A stretch of 64,000 bases of DNA from Oscillospiraceae bacterium (GCA_902787975.1 CADAIP010000003.1:1-64000), one strand, 5' to 3'. Positions 17,560 to 27,790 are shown, counted from the first letter of the stretch. Notes: generated by a model not told the origin, from the sequence alone. Made by a program: numbers and translations.

Positions 17560-19134
17560 ATGGAATATGCCATAGAGCTAAAGGGAATATCTAAAAGCTT
17601 CGGCCCTGTGGCGGCCAATAAAAACATCAATCTTTCTCTTGCCAAAGGTGAGATATTGGCTCTCCTTGGCGAGAACGGATCAGGAAAAACGACACTCATG
17701 AACATGCTGTCGGGCATCTATATGCCCGACAGCGGTTCTATTTTTATCGACGGAAAAAAGGTAGAGATCAACTCACCTGAAGACTCCGGCAAACTTGGAA
17801 TAGGAATGGTTCACCAGCACTTTAAGCTGGTCGAGAGATTTACGGCTCTCGAGAATATCCGTATCGGAATGAGGGGAGAAGGACGCATCTTCCATGGTGC
17901 AGACGTCCGCAAAAAAATAGAAGATACAGCCGCTAAATTCGGCTTTGATATAGATCTGGACAAGGTAGTTGCCAATATGGCAGTTTCCGAGAAACAGACA
18001 TTGGAAATCCTGAAGGTCCTTTGCTACGGCGCGAAAATAATCATCCTCGACGAACCTACTGCGGTACTTACCGTTCAGGAGATAGATAAACTATTCGCCG
18101 TGCTCCGCAAGATGAAGGAAGAGGGACATTCGATCATCATAATCACACATAAGCTCAATGAAGTTATGGCAATCTCTGACAGAGTCGCAGTCTTAAGACA
18201 CGGCGATTATATCGGAACGGTCGTAACCAAAGAGACTGATGAGAAGACTCTTACCGAGCTCATGGTAGGAAGAAAGATCACACTTAACATCGACAGACCC
18301 ATTATCGAGAAGACTCATCCGCTTCTTGAGATAAGAGATCTTACGGTGAAAAATGACGAGGGCGCCATTGCCGTCGATCATATCAATTTCTACATCAGAG
18401 GCGGAGAGATCTTAGGAGTTGCGGGCATTGCAGGTTCAGGACAGAAAGAACTCTGCGAAGCCATTGCAGGACTTCGTAAGATCGAAGACGGACAGATGAT
18501 ACATGAAGGCGAGAGCATCGTCGGAATGTCTCCTAAAAAGATACTGGATCACGGCATCTCGATGAGCTTCATTCCTGAAGACCGTCTCGGCATGGGACTT
18601 GCGCCTTCGCTCTCGATTACGGATAACATGATCCTCAAGAATTACAATGAAGCAAAGGGTATTTTTGTTGACCGTAAATCCGCACGTGAGGAAGCTCAGA
18701 AAGTAATCGACAAGCTTGAGATAATCACACCTTCGACTGAGACTCCGGTAAGGCGTCTTTCTGGCGGTAACGTACAGAAAGTCCTGCTCGGCAGAGAGAT
18801 AAAATCAGGTCCTAACGTACTCATTACCGCATATCCCGTAAGAGGTCTTGATATCAACTCTTCTTACACGATCTATAACATTTTGAATGATGAAAAGAAG
18901 AAGGGAGTCGGCATTCTTTTCGTTGGTGAGGACCTTGACGTAATGCTCTCACTTTGCGACAAGATCATGGTCATCTGTCACGGCAAACTTCAGGGTGTCG
19001 TTAACAGCGATCACACTACTAAAGAAGATATCGGTCTCATGATGACGGGCACTCTTAACATCGTAAACAAAGAAGGCAAGACAGACGGTATTGCCAAAGA
19101 TTCCGCTATTACTGATGAGGAGGGCAAAGCCTAA
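17560..19134 (+). CDS. Nucleoside ABC transporter, tandem ATP-binding protein
   Basis: The 524-residue product has two nucleotide-binding domains, as in RbsA- and NupO-type ATPases. Domain 1 (about 1-245) has Walker A GENGSGKTT, a degenerate signature VSEKQTLEILK and Walker B IIILDEPTAVL. Domain 2 (about 250-500) has a degenerate Walker A GIAGSGQKE, signature LSGGNVQK and Walker B NVLITAYPVRGLD, where the usual Gln is Tyr. Only site 1 looks fully catalytic, as is common in this subfamily. It powers uptake by the two permeases downstream. Its stop overlaps the next ATG by one base. Confidence 0.9.
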   Translation: MEYAIELKGISKSFGPVAANKNINLSLAKGEILALLGENGSGKTTLMNMLSGIYMPDSGSIFIDGKKVEINSPEDSGKLGIGMVHQHFKLVERFTALENIRIGMRGEGRIFHGADVRKKIEDTAAKFGFDIDLDKVVANMAVSEKQTLEILKVLCYGAKIIILDEPTAVLTVQEIDKLFAVLRKMKEEGHSIIIITHKLNEVMAISDRVAVLRHGDYIGTVVTKETDEKTLTELMVGRKITLNIDRPIIEKTHPLLEIRDLTVKNDEGAIAVDHINFYIRGGEILGVAGIAGSGQKELCEAIAGLRKIEDGQMIHEGESIVGMSPKKILDHGISMSFIPEDRLGMGLAPSLSITDNMILKNYNEAKGIFVDRKSAREEAQKVIDKLEIITPSTETPVRRLSGGNVQKVLLGREIKSGPNVLITAYPVRGLDINSSYTIYNILNDEKKKGVGILFVGEDLDVMLSLCDKIMVICHGKLQGVVNSDHTTKEDIGLMMTGTLNIVNKEGKTDGIAKDSAITDEEGKA

Positions 19135-20237
19135 TGAGAAGATATCATCTGGTAAGAAGAGCGGATTCAAAGCTCTCACGAACACTCATCTACTATGCTA
19201 TCGGACTTCTTGTATCGCTTGCGATAGGTGCGGTCATTCTTGCTATTCTCGGCATCAATCCGTTTGAATATTACGGCAAGATGTTTACGATCGGACTTGT
19301 CGGAAACAAATATGGTTATAAGAGCATCGAAGGACTTCTTAAGATCTTCGTTCCGCTCCTTATCACATCACTTGCATTGAGCCTTTCATTCAAGATGCGC
19401 TTCTGGAATATCGGAGGTGAAGGTGAGTTCCTGATAGGTGCGATCTGTGCATCGATCGTGGCATTCAACTGTTCCGGAGTTCCCAATTTCATAACAGTAG
19501 TTCTGATGTGCCTTGCGGCAATGATCTCAAGCGGAATAATCGGTGTTGCGATTGCTGCCCTCAAGGTTAAGTTCAACACGAATGAGACACTCATGACATT
19601 GATGCTCAACTACATAATGCTCTATGTCATAAGGTATATCGGTGATACAAAAGCAGACTGGAATTTCTTCTTAAGAGAAGACTCCGAAAGACCTATTTTC
19701 GGGTCATTCCCGGAGTCTGCGATAATGGGCGGAATCCCTCTCGGAAGGTTCAAGCTTTTGTGGGCTGTTATCATAGCAATATTACTTACTGCAGTAATCT
19801 ACATTTACCTTAAATACACAAAGCAGGGTTATGAGATCTCAGTCGTCGGCGACAGCAGTGCAACTGCAAAATATGCCGGCATGGGAGTAGGCAAGATCGT
19901 TCTGAGAACTATGTTTATTTCTTCTGCTCTTATCGGTCTTGCAGCAGCGCTTACTGTATCTTCTGCAGGCACGATTTCCGACACCATTACAAATGACGTG
20001 GGCTGGACGGGAATCATCGTTGCATGGCTCAGTAAACTCAGCGTTCCTGCAGTTTTTGTAACGTCAATCCTCATATCGATCCTGCAGTACGGATGCCAGG
20101 CTGCAGCAACGCAGTATCCTGCCATCGACGTTAATTTTGCTGATCTTTTGCAGGGAATAATCCTGTTCTCTGTTTTGGTTGCAGACTTCATTGCCAACTT
20201 CAGACTCGTAAGAAAGGAGGACGCTAAGAATGCTTGA
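19134..20237 (+). CDS. Nucleoside ABC transporter permease 1
   Basis: The 367-residue membrane protein has about nine to ten hydrophobic segments and belongs to the BPD_transp_2 family. It has FWNIGGEGEFLIGAICAS near residue 92, FNTNETLMTLMLNYI, and GYEISVVGDSSATAKYAGM in the cytoplasmic loop that contacts the ATPase. It pairs with the next permease to form the channel of the BMP-type nucleoside importer. The ATG overlaps the ATPase stop by one base and the gene overlaps the next by 8 bp, so tight co-translation is expected. Confidence 0.9.
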   Translation: MRRYHLVRRADSKLSRTLIYYAIGLLVSLAIGAVILAILGINPFEYYGKMFTIGLVGNKYGYKSIEGLLKIFVPLLITSLALSLSFKMRFWNIGGEGEFLIGAICASIVAFNCSGVPNFITVVLMCLAAMISSGIIGVAIAALKVKFNTNETLMTLMLNYIMLYVIRYIGDTKADWNFFLREDSERPIFGSFPESAIMGGIPLGRFKLLWAVIIAILLTAVIYIYLKYTKQGYEISVVGDSSATAKYAGMGVGKIVLRTMFISSALIGLAAALTVSSAGTISDTITNDVGWTGIIVAWLSKLSVPAVFVTSILISILQYGCQAAATQYPAIDVNFADLLQGIILFSVLVADFIANFRLVRKEDAKNA

Positions 20238-21222
20238 AGTATTTACGTTGTTCCTCTTTAACATAATCGTTTATAACATACCGCTTCTTTACGGTACGAC
20301 AGGTGAGATCATGATCGAGAAATCAGGCTCACTGAATCTCGGTGTCGAAGGCACGATGGCAATAGGCGCAGTAGCAGGTTATCTTGCAGGCGCTAAATGC
20401 GACAGCCTTTTTGTCGCATGTCTTGTAAGCTTCATCGCATCAGGACTTGTCGGACTCTTATTCTCGTTCTTAACTGTTACTCTTCAGGCAAACCAGAATG
20501 TAACGGGTCTTACGATAACAACATTCGGTGTTGCTTTCTATTATTTCATCGGAAACGCATTGTCCAATAGTGCAGGCGGATGGCCGCAGCTTTCAGGTAC
20601 AAGATTTGATGCTCATTCGCAGCCGATACACATTCCCGGTCTTTCTGATATTCCGTTCCTCGGAAAAGCAATTTTCTCTCATGGAATCCTTGTTTATCTC
20701 GGCATCGCCATCGCGATCTTAATGTGGCTCTACTTTAAGAAAACCGTACCCGGATTAAAGCTCCGCGCAATCGGTGAGAACCCTGCAGCTGCAGACTCTT
20801 TAGGAGTCAATGTTGCTATGTACAAGTATATTCACATCATAATCGGTTCAGGCATCATGGGCTTGGGCGGTCTTTACATGGGACTTAACATGGGCGGTAC
20901 GTTTGAAGGTTCTAACTGCTGGATCAACGGTTACGGCTGGATTTCTATAGCACTCGTTATCTTCGCTAACTGGAGCCCTGCAAAGGCAATTCTCGGAACT
21001 CTCATTTTCGGTTTCTTCAACACGTTGAGAGTCCAGAACGCAGCACTTGCATATACCTTCCCGGATGCACTTGGCTGGCTTACCAAAATTCCATCACACT
21101 TCTTCTCGGCATTGCCGTTCATCATAACGCTCCTCGTACTTATTACTTCTTCGCTTTCAAAGAAAAAGCAGAGCGGAGAACCTGAGGCGATCGGACGCAA
21201 TTACTACCGAGAGGATAGATAA
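20230..21222 (+). CDS. Nucleoside ABC transporter permease 2
   Basis: The 330-residue membrane permease is of the same family as its neighbour. GEIMIEKSGSLNLGVEGTMA lies near the N-terminus, and GLKLRAIGENPAAADSLGVN is in the ATPase-facing loop. About eight hydrophobic segments are visible. It completes the importer encoded from 16315. An AAGGAGG lies at about 20213-20219, ahead of ATG 20230. The next gene, fprA, starts 9 nt after its stop. Confidence 0.9.
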   Translation: MLEVFTLFLFNIIVYNIPLLYGTTGEIMIEKSGSLNLGVEGTMAIGAVAGYLAGAKCDSLFVACLVSFIASGLVGLLFSFLTVTLQANQNVTGLTITTFGVAFYYFIGNALSNSAGGWPQLSGTRFDAHSQPIHIPGLSDIPFLGKAIFSHGILVYLGIAIAILMWLYFKKTVPGLKLRAIGENPAAADSLGVNVAMYKYIHIIIGSGIMGLGGLYMGLNMGGTFEGSNCWINGYGWISIALVIFANWSPAKAILGTLIFGFFNTLRVQNAALAYTFPDALGWLTKIPSHFFSALPFIITLLVLITSSLSKKKQSGEPEAIGRNYYREDR

Positions 21223-21231
21223 GGAGAATCT

Positions 21232-22440
21232 ATGTATAACATTAGGAAACTTACTGATGATCTGACGTGGATCGGAGGGATCGACCGCAAGATTCAGAAG
21301 TTCGAAAACGTATATAAGCTGAATTCCGGAATGAATTATAATTCATATTTCCTTGACTGCGGCGCTACCGTTTTACTTGACACGGTAGGCAGTGAGACGG
21401 CTGATATCTTTTTCGAGAATCTGGAGTTTTGTCTTGCAGGACGCGCTCTTGATTACGTTGTCGTTCATCACATGGAACCCGATCATTCCGCAACCCTTGC
21501 TGAAGTTCTTGATGCGAATGCGGATGCTAAATTGATCGTTAACGCAAAGACACTTCAGTTCATTTCGCAGTTCTTCCCAGGGAAGGATTATTCTGCAAGA
21601 GCCGTTGTTGTAAAAGACGGTGATGAACTGTCATTGGGCAATCATAAATTCAAATTTGTATTCGCACCTATGGTCCACTGGCCAGAGGTCATGCTGAGCT
21701 TCGATGAGACAGAAGGCACACTTTTCAGTGCTGATGCTTTCGGAAGCTACGGCGCAATTAACGGATCCATATTTGCAGACGGCAAGGACTTTGAAAAAGA
21801 TCTTCTTGGCGAAGCACGCCGCTATTACACAAACATCGTCGGCAAGTACGGCATGCAGACCGTTGCCGCGATAAACAAAGCTTCACAGCTTGATATCAAG
21901 ATGATCTGCCCTCTGCATTCTTATGTATGGCGCAAGGACATCGATAAGATCATCAACTGCTACAAGACATGGGGTTCTTATACTCCTGAAGTTGAAGGTG
22001 TATTTATTCTAACTGGTTCTATCTACGGACATACTGCAAATGCAGCAGAAGTCCTCATGACAGAGCTTGATAAGAGGGGAATCGATTCTGTTATCCTGGA
22101 TGCATCGGCTACGGATATTTCCGACATCATTGCCGCAGCTTTCACATACAGCCACATCGTCATCGCAACCCCGACATATAATAATAGTATGTATTCTCCG
22201 GTCGAGCATGCGGTAAGAGAGCTTGCTGCTCACGGATTGACCGCAAGGTCGTTCTCTGTTATAGAGAATGGTACATGGGCTCCGAGTGCAGCGAAAAATA
22301 TCCTTACGTTGCTCGAAGGACTCAAAAATTGCAAAATTACCGGGGAAACAGTTACAATCAAGTCATCCGGCAATGATGCGACGAGGCTTGGCATCGAAGC
22401 GCTTGCCGAAGCCATTGATAACGATATTAAGAATAAGTAA
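21232..22440 (+). CDS. fprA: Flavodiiron protein (FprA, oxygen/NO reductase)
   Basis: The 402-residue product has a metallo-beta-lactamase-like domain (1-250) with the diiron ligand motif HHMEPDHSATL near residues 80-90, and further His residues at VHWPEVM and CPLHSYVW. A flavodoxin domain follows (about 255-400) with the FMN phosphate loop LTGSIYGHTANAA. The family reduces O2 to water, or NO to N2O, in the cytoplasm of anaerobes with electrons from rubredoxin. GGAG precedes ATG 21232. It lies directly behind the nucleoside transporter genes with no visible terminator; no functional link is evident. Confidence 0.93.
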   Translation: MYNIRKLTDDLTWIGGIDRKIQKFENVYKLNSGMNYNSYFLDCGATVLLDTVGSETADIFFENLEFCLAGRALDYVVVHHMEPDHSATLAEVLDANADAKLIVNAKTLQFISQFFPGKDYSARAVVVKDGDELSLGNHKFKFVFAPMVHWPEVMLSFDETEGTLFSADAFGSYGAINGSIFADGKDFEKDLLGEARRYYTNIVGKYGMQTVAAINKASQLDIKMICPLHSYVWRKDIDKIINCYKTWGSYTPEVEGVFILTGSIYGHTANAAEVLMTELDKRGIDSVILDASATDISDIIAAAFTYSHIVIATPTYNNSMYSPVEHAVRELAAHGLTARSFSVIENGTWAPSAAKNILTLLEGLKNCKITGETVTIKSSGNDATRLGIEALAEAIDNDIKNK

Positions 22441-22460
22441 ATACAAAAAGAGGTGAACAA

Positions 22461-25400
22461 ATGCATTGTCCGAATTGTGGAAAAGAACTTAACGGCTCCG
22501 AAAAGTTTTGCGGCGGATGCGGAAATGATCTGACACATCTGGTGTACACGTCAGCTCCTGCAGCCGGCTCTGCTCCGGTAATTCCCGCACCCATTGTTGA
22601 ACCGGCATCTGCTCCTGTGGCTCCGGTAGTTCCTGTAACTCCCGTAACTCCTGTTGCAGAAGTAACGCCCGAACCAGTCGTTGCAGCTCCAGTAGAACCC
22701 GCTCCTGCACCGATTGTTGAACCCGTTGTAGAGGCAGCTCCTGTTGAACCTGCACCGGTCGTTGAACCCGTTGCAGCGGCTGCTCCCGTTGAACCAGCAC
22801 CCGTGTATACAGAAGCAGCACCTGCCCCTGTAGCGGCTCCGGCTCCTGTAGAAGCAGCAGTTCCTGCAGCACCCGCTCCGGCACCTGCTCCGGCTCCTGT
22901 TTATGCAGCTCCCGCACAGTCTGCATTCGGCGATGCAGCTCCGGTTGCTCCCGCAGCACAGCCTGCAGCTACGACTGAAGCACCCAAGAAAAAGAAGAAG
23001 GGTGTTCTGGGACTTATCATCGGTCTTGCTGCAGCTGGTCTTGTAATTATCGTCGGCGCGATAATCGCAGTTGCAGTTTTCATTAACAATAAGCCGGAAG
23101 AAACTGAGCGTACAAAGAGAACAACAGAAGATGAAACAGAGACTACTGCTACAGAGCCTGTTTCCGAACTCGCCGAAAGAACCATCATGGTATATGCGAT
23201 CGGAACAGACCTTGAGTCTACTGCTTCCTGCCTCTCTGCTGATGTAAAGGAAATGATGGCAGCTACACCTAATTCCGAACTCAACCTCGTACTTCAGGTA
23301 GGCGGCTGCACTGACTTCAGAAACAATTACATGACAGACGGCATTACGCAGCGTTTCTCCATCGCAAACGGTAACATCGAGAAACTTTCAGATCTTGGTG
23401 ACGTAAGCATGGTTGAGCCTGAAACTCTTGAGGACTTCGTTAAGTTCTCAAAAGAGAACTATCCGGCTGAGAAATACATCCTCGTATTGTGGGATCACGG
23501 CGGCGGAGTTCCGTTGGGATTCGGTTACGATGAAATTCACGACGGTACACTTACTGAGATCGAGATGGCTCAGGCTATCGGTAACTGCGATATCGAATTT
23601 GAGTCGATCATTTTCAATGCATGCCTCATGGGATCTCTCGAAGTTGCAAAGGCACTTGATCCTTATACTGAGTACATCATTGCAGCAGAGAGCCCTACAT
23701 GGGGAAGTGCTTACTATGATATCGGTATCAACTATACAAACTTCCTTAACTACATCGGACCTGACTTCAACGGTACTGCCAAGGACTATGGTGAGTTCAT
23801 CGTAAGAGATTACATGGATACCGTAGAAACAACACAGCAGACCACAGGATACTTCGGTATCGATACATGTATGTCTGCTATTGATACTGACAACATTAAT
23901 GAAGTATTTGAAGCATATGAAGGTTTCATTGCTGCTTTGGACAGCAGAGTATTTACAACAGAGGGTTATATTGAGTTCGTACAGCTCAGAGATGACTGCG
24001 GTTCATTCGAATCAACAGACTCTGTAGACCTTACAACTCTTGCAAACAAGTACATCAACTGCGGTGATCCTAACATTGAGAGAGCTGCAAGCAAACTTGT
24101 AAACGAAGTAGGTAACTGTGTTTTCACCGAGAGCAACAACTCTTACACATATGCTCACGGTATGACAACATATTCACCTTACCTCTATCCCCAGTACTAC
24201 GATGAAGCAAGACTTACATTCGTTACATTGGGTTATAGTGACACAACGATCCAGTTCTATGACAAGTTTGTAAGCAAGGAACTCTATATCCTTCAGGCTA
24301 CAAACTATGCAGGTGACTGGTATGTCCAGCCTGCAGATGCTAACTCCATCGAATCAGGTAACGTATACGATATCTCCAGCCTTGTCGTTGACATGGGTGA
24401 ATACGAAGCAATCACACTTACAGAGGAAGACTGGAAGATCATCCGTGAAGTCAAGGTAACTCTTGCGATCGTTGATCCTGATGAACCGGACAAAATCAAC
24501 TATTTAGGTACAGATGACCAGTACACAGTTGACAGCAACGGATACATCATTCTCGAAAACCCGATCAACTGGGTTTATTTCAAGAGTTTCGGATTCGTAA
24601 CCTGCGAGTGCCTTAAGTATGAGATTGCTGATGACGGTAAGTGGTACAAGTACATCGGTGCCGAGGCACTTGTAAACGGTCAGACAGCATATGTTGTAAT
24701 TGCTTTCAGCTCTGACGATAAGGATGGTACGATCATCGGCTATTATAATGCTGATATCATTAACGATACATATGATGTAAATCAGGGCAGCCAGTTTACC
24801 GAAAATGATCAGATCATATTCGTTGAGGAATACTATGACGGCAATACCCAGACTATGGAATACTCTGAACTCGGTGATGCTGTTTCATACGAGAAGGCTC
24901 TTGAGCTTTACAACTATTCAACGGTTAATTACGACGACGTTGAGTGTTATATCGCATTCGATCTTTATGATGTATACAACAATGATTATTATCTCCCGTT
25001 AAGACCCGGTAAGCCTGCTTACGAAATCGATGTACAGAGAGGTGACAACGGCTTCTCAAACGGCGGCGACTACGATGAGGGTACACTTGATGCAACAACA
25101 ATGCTCGGTTACATTGTTACTTATGATTCAAGCAATGTTGTCGGTTCTGCAGAAGAAATTGAATGGGTACTTGAAGACGGAACTTACTCCGATGGCATAT
25201 TCCCTGCAGGTACTTCAACGATCTCGCTCGTAGCGTATATTTCAGAATACTCTGATGAAGAATACGAATATGATATCTACTACAGCCCTGACACCATGTT
25301 CTCTGACAGGGAACTTCAGGCAGATGTATATAGCGGTGTTGCTACATGTGTCGAAGAAGGTGACGGATATGCATATCACTTCGATTATACAGGCGATGTA

Positions 25401-25481
25401 CAGCCGGGATATTACATTATCACCATAAGTTTAAAGGGCGCAAAAAACAGAACTATCATCTCTGTCTGCCTTGTTGAATGA
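22461..25481 (+). CDS. Zinc-ribbon, membrane-anchored clostripain-family (C11) protein
   Basis: The 1006-residue product begins with a zinc ribbon (CPNC at 3-6 and CGGC at 18-21). A long Pro/Ala/Val/Glu linker (about 35-170) and one membrane segment (about 184-212, after KKKKKG) follow. Residues about 235-640 resemble a C11 cysteine peptidase: RTIMVYAIGTDLE at the start, catalytic His346 in WDHGGG, and Cys388 in FNACLMGS. The C-terminal 350 residues are acidic, Tyr-rich and likely beta-structured, with no family I know. The zinc ribbon would face the cytoplasm and the peptidase the outside. Natural substrates are unknown. It lies between fprA and ilvB with short gaps. Confidence 0.85.
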   Translation: MHCPNCGKELNGSEKFCGGCGNDLTHLVYTSAPAAGSAPVIPAPIVEPASAPVAPVVPVTPVTPVAEVTPEPVVAAPVEPAPAPIVEPVVEAAPVEPAPVVEPVAAAAPVEPAPVYTEAAPAPVAAPAPVEAAVPAAPAPAPAPAPVYAAPAQSAFGDAAPVAPAAQPAATTEAPKKKKKGVLGLIIGLAAAGLVIIVGAIIAVAVFINNKPEETERTKRTTEDETETTATEPVSELAERTIMVYAIGTDLESTASCLSADVKEMMAATPNSELNLVLQVGGCTDFRNNYMTDGITQRFSIANGNIEKLSDLGDVSMVEPETLEDFVKFSKENYPAEKYILVLWDHGGGVPLGFGYDEIHDGTLTEIEMAQAIGNCDIEFESIIFNACLMGSLEVAKALDPYTEYIIAAESPTWGSAYYDIGINYTNFLNYIGPDFNGTAKDYGEFIVRDYMDTVETTQQTTGYFGIDTCMSAIDTDNINEVFEAYEGFIAALDSRVFTTEGYIEFVQLRDDCGSFESTDSVDLTTLANKYINCGDPNIERAASKLVNEVGNCVFTESNNSYTYAHGMTTYSPYLYPQYYDEARLTFVTLGYSDTTIQFYDKFVSKELYILQATNYAGDWYVQPADANSIESGNVYDISSLVVDMGEYEAITLTEEDWKIIREVKVTLAIVDPDEPDKINYLGTDDQYTVDSNGYIILENPINWVYFKSFGFVTCECLKYEIADDGKWYKYIGAEALVNGQTAYVVIAFSSDDKDGTIIGYYNADIINDTYDVNQGSQFTENDQIIFVEEYYDGNTQTMEYSELGDAVSYEKALELYNYSTVNYDDVECYIAFDLYDVYNNDYYLPLRPGKPAYEIDVQRGDNGFSNGGDYDEGTLDATTMLGYIVTYDSSNVVGSAEEIEWVLEDGTYSDGIFPAGTSTISLVAYISEYSDEEYEYDIYYSPDTMFSDRELQADVYSGVATCVEEGDGYAYHFDYTGDVQPGYYIITISLKGAKNRTIISVCLVE

Positions 25482-25508
25482 GATTGATCAAAGTAGAGGA
25501 TTAAAAGA

Positions 25509-27191
25509 ATGAAGATGACCGGAGCACAGATACTTGTCGAGACCTTGTTAGAACAAGGTGTTGATACGGTGTTCGGTTTTCCGGGCGGAATGGTCGTAGA
25601 TATCTATGACAAACTCTACGACAAGCAGGATAAGATCAAGCACATCCTGACCGCTCACGAAGAAGGTGCTGTTCACGCAGCAGACGGTTATGCAAGATCC
25701 ACCGGAAAGACCGGAGTCGTTATTGCGACTTCCGGTCCCGGTGCAACCAACCTTGTCACGGGAATCGCCACGGCCTATCTTGATTCGATCCCGCTTGTTG
25801 CCATTACGGGCAACGTAAGCAATTCCATGATCGGAAGAGACTCGTTCCAGGAGATCGATATCACCGGCATTACTCTTCCCATCACAAAACACAACTTTTT
25901 CGTACACAAGATTTCCAAGCTCGCAGATGTTGTGAGAAAAGCTTTTGAGATAGCACAGTCCGGAAGACCCGGTCCTGTCCTGATCGATATTCCGAAAGAT
26001 GTTCAGGAGGCAGTTTTCGATTACAAGAAAAAGCCTGTCGAGAAACCTGAAGTTCTTCCCGGCTGCAACACAGAAGATATCGATAAAGCAGTACAGCTTA
26101 TCAAGGAATCCAAAAGACCTTATATCTATTTCGGCGGCGGTGCCGTAAGGACAGAACTCGGCGAAGACATAATCAAACTTGCCGACAAACTCGATGCCGT
26201 AATCGGATGTTCCATGATGGGACTTTCCGAGATACCTTCCGACTCTCCGAGATTTTTGGGAATGCAGGGAATGCACGGACGTTATGCATCCTCTGTTGCG
26301 CTTGCAAAAGCAGATCTGATACTCGCTCTGGGCGTTAGATTTTCGGACAGGGCAACGGGAAAAACGGAGAAGTTTTCTCTCTCCGCTACAAAGATCCACG
26401 TTGACTGCGACCGTGCAGAAATCGGCAAGAATATTCCTGTTGATCTCGGTGTCTGCTGTGACATAAAAGATTTTGTAAAGCATCTTACACATGCAGTTCC
26501 CCAGCGCAAGAATACGGAATGGATCAAGAAAGTTGAGCAGCTCAAGCAGAGAGAGGCAGACGCATACGAAGGTCTTCCTTTCCTTCCGCGTGATACGATC
26601 AACATCATTTCCGATATCGTAAAACCCGACACAAGGATCGTTACTGACGTTGGTCAGCATCAGTGCTGGACAGCCCAGTTCTTTAAGTTCAGAAACAAGC
26701 GCACCTGGATCACATCGGGCGGTCTGGGAACCATGGGATTCGGTCTTGGCGCTGCCATCGGAAGCTATATGGGAACAGGTAAGAGAAGCGTTCTTATCAC
26801 AGGTGACGGAAGCTTCGGCATGTGTCTTAACGAACTTGCAACTGCAGTAACTTACAATGTCCCCGTAACGATAGTTATCTTTAACAACCATGCACTGGGA
26901 ATGGTAAGACAGTGGCAGAAGATATTCTTCGACGGAAGATATTCAAACACCACTCTTGACCGTAAGACAGACTTCGTTAAGCTTGCACAGGCTTTTGGTG
27001 CCAAGGGATTTAAAGCAACCGACAAAGAGTCTTTTGAAGAAGCTTTTAAGAAAGCTTATAAGGTTAAAGGACCTGCTGTGATCGATCTTACGATAAAGAC
27101 CGACAGCGTTGTTCTTCCGATGTTAAAACCGGGCGGAACATTCAACAATCTCATCTTGAGAAGGGAGGATATCAGCGATGCAGAAAAATAA
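25509..27191 (+). CDS. ilvB: Acetolactate synthase large subunit
   Basis: The 560-residue ThDP enzyme has an N-terminal domain with VFGFPGGMVVDIYD and the catalytic Glu in AHEEGAVHAADGYAR. A central FAD-binding-type domain and a C-terminal domain with the ThDP motif GDGSFGMCLNEL through VIFNNHALGMVRQWQ follow. It condenses two pyruvates, or pyruvate and 2-oxobutyrate, in branched-chain amino acid synthesis. The regulatory subunit overlaps it by 14 bp. The leader is too short for a T-box, so the gene may be read from upstream genes or from a promoter inside the preceding CDS. Confidence 0.93.
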   Translation: MKMTGAQILVETLLEQGVDTVFGFPGGMVVDIYDKLYDKQDKIKHILTAHEEGAVHAADGYARSTGKTGVVIATSGPGATNLVTGIATAYLDSIPLVAITGNVSNSMIGRDSFQEIDITGITLPITKHNFFVHKISKLADVVRKAFEIAQSGRPGPVLIDIPKDVQEAVFDYKKKPVEKPEVLPGCNTEDIDKAVQLIKESKRPYIYFGGGAVRTELGEDIIKLADKLDAVIGCSMMGLSEIPSDSPRFLGMQGMHGRYASSVALAKADLILALGVRFSDRATGKTEKFSLSATKIHVDCDRAEIGKNIPVDLGVCCDIKDFVKHLTHAVPQRKNTEWIKKVEQLKQREADAYEGLPFLPRDTINIISDIVKPDTRIVTDVGQHQCWTAQFFKFRNKRTWITSGGLGTMGFGLGAAIGSYMGTGKRSVLITGDGSFGMCLNELATAVTYNVPVTIVIFNNHALGMVRQWQKIFFDGRYSNTTLDRKTDFVKLAQAFGAKGFKATDKESFEEAFKKAYKVKGPAVIDLTIKTDSVVLPMLKPGGTFNNLILRREDISDAEK

Positions 27192-27690
27192 GATAATCAT
27201 TGCGATCTACGTTGATAACCAGTATGGTGTCCTCTCACGTGTTACCGCCATGTTCACAAGACGCGGATATAACATCGATTCCCTCACGGTAGGTGAGACG
27301 GAATCTCCTGAATATTCCCGTATCACTATCACTTTAAGTGCAGAGAAAAACGAGAAGGATCAGGTTGTATCGCAGCTCCGTAAACTCTACAACGTTAAAA
27401 AAGTCATCGTTCTTTCTGCAGAAGAATGTATCAAGAGAGAACTTCTTCTCATAAAGGTCAGGAACACCGAACAGCAGCATGCTGATATTGTTGAAGCTAC
27501 AAACATATTCCGCACGAAGATAATCGACTTCACAGATGAAGCAATCAGCATTGAGGCTACCGGTGACAGCCAGAAGATCGATGCATTCATCGAGTACATG
27601 AAGAAGTTCGACATCATCGAGATGTGCCGTACCGGCCTTGTTGCTCTTGACCGCGGCGGCGCAAACATCTGGTCTGAGCACGAAGACTGA
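27178..27690 (+). CDS. ilvN: Acetolactate synthase small (regulatory) subunit
   Basis: The 170-residue product has an ACT domain at the N-terminus (IIAIYVDNQYGVLSRVTAMF, then RRGYNIDSLTVGETE) and the C-terminal ALS small-subunit domain ending MCRTGLVALDRG. It binds valine and sets the activity of IlvB. GGGAGG precedes ATG 27178 inside the end of ilvB, and the overlap points to translational coupling. No ilvC or leu genes follow. Confidence 0.93.
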   Translation: MQKNKIIIAIYVDNQYGVLSRVTAMFTRRGYNIDSLTVGETESPEYSRITITLSAEKNEKDQVVSQLRKLYNVKKVIVLSAEECIKRELLLIKVRNTEQQHADIVEATNIFRTKIIDFTDEAISIEATGDSQKIDAFIEYMKKFDIIEMCRTGLVALDRGGANIWSEHED

Positions 27691-27710
27691 TGAATTAATA
27701 CAAATTTAAC

Positions 27711-27738
27711 TTAATTCGCTCCCTCAATCGTTTATAAT
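27711..27738 (+). promoter_or_regulatory. Candidate promoter of hpf
   Basis: A perfect TATAAT (27733-27738) lies 16 bp after a weak TTAATT (27711-27716). The start would be near 27745, about 45 nt ahead of the hpf ATG. Confidence 0.4.
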
Positions 27739-27790
27739 TTAATCAAAGGTCAAAGCCTTTTGAAACTTCAAAACGGAAGGGAGTGATTTT

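Noticed and set aside
22489..22959. Minus-strand frame of 156 codons opposite the C11 protein linker
   Set aside because: It is a Leu/Gln/Glu-rich shadow of the Pro/Ala/Val repeats.
25482..25508. T-box or attenuator ahead of ilvB
   Set aside because: The gap to the preceding gene is only 27 nt.
25548..26891. Minus-strand open frame of 447 codons opposite ilvB
   Set aside because: ilvB is an intact, well-matched gene. The antisense product is Cys-rich with no recognisable domain.
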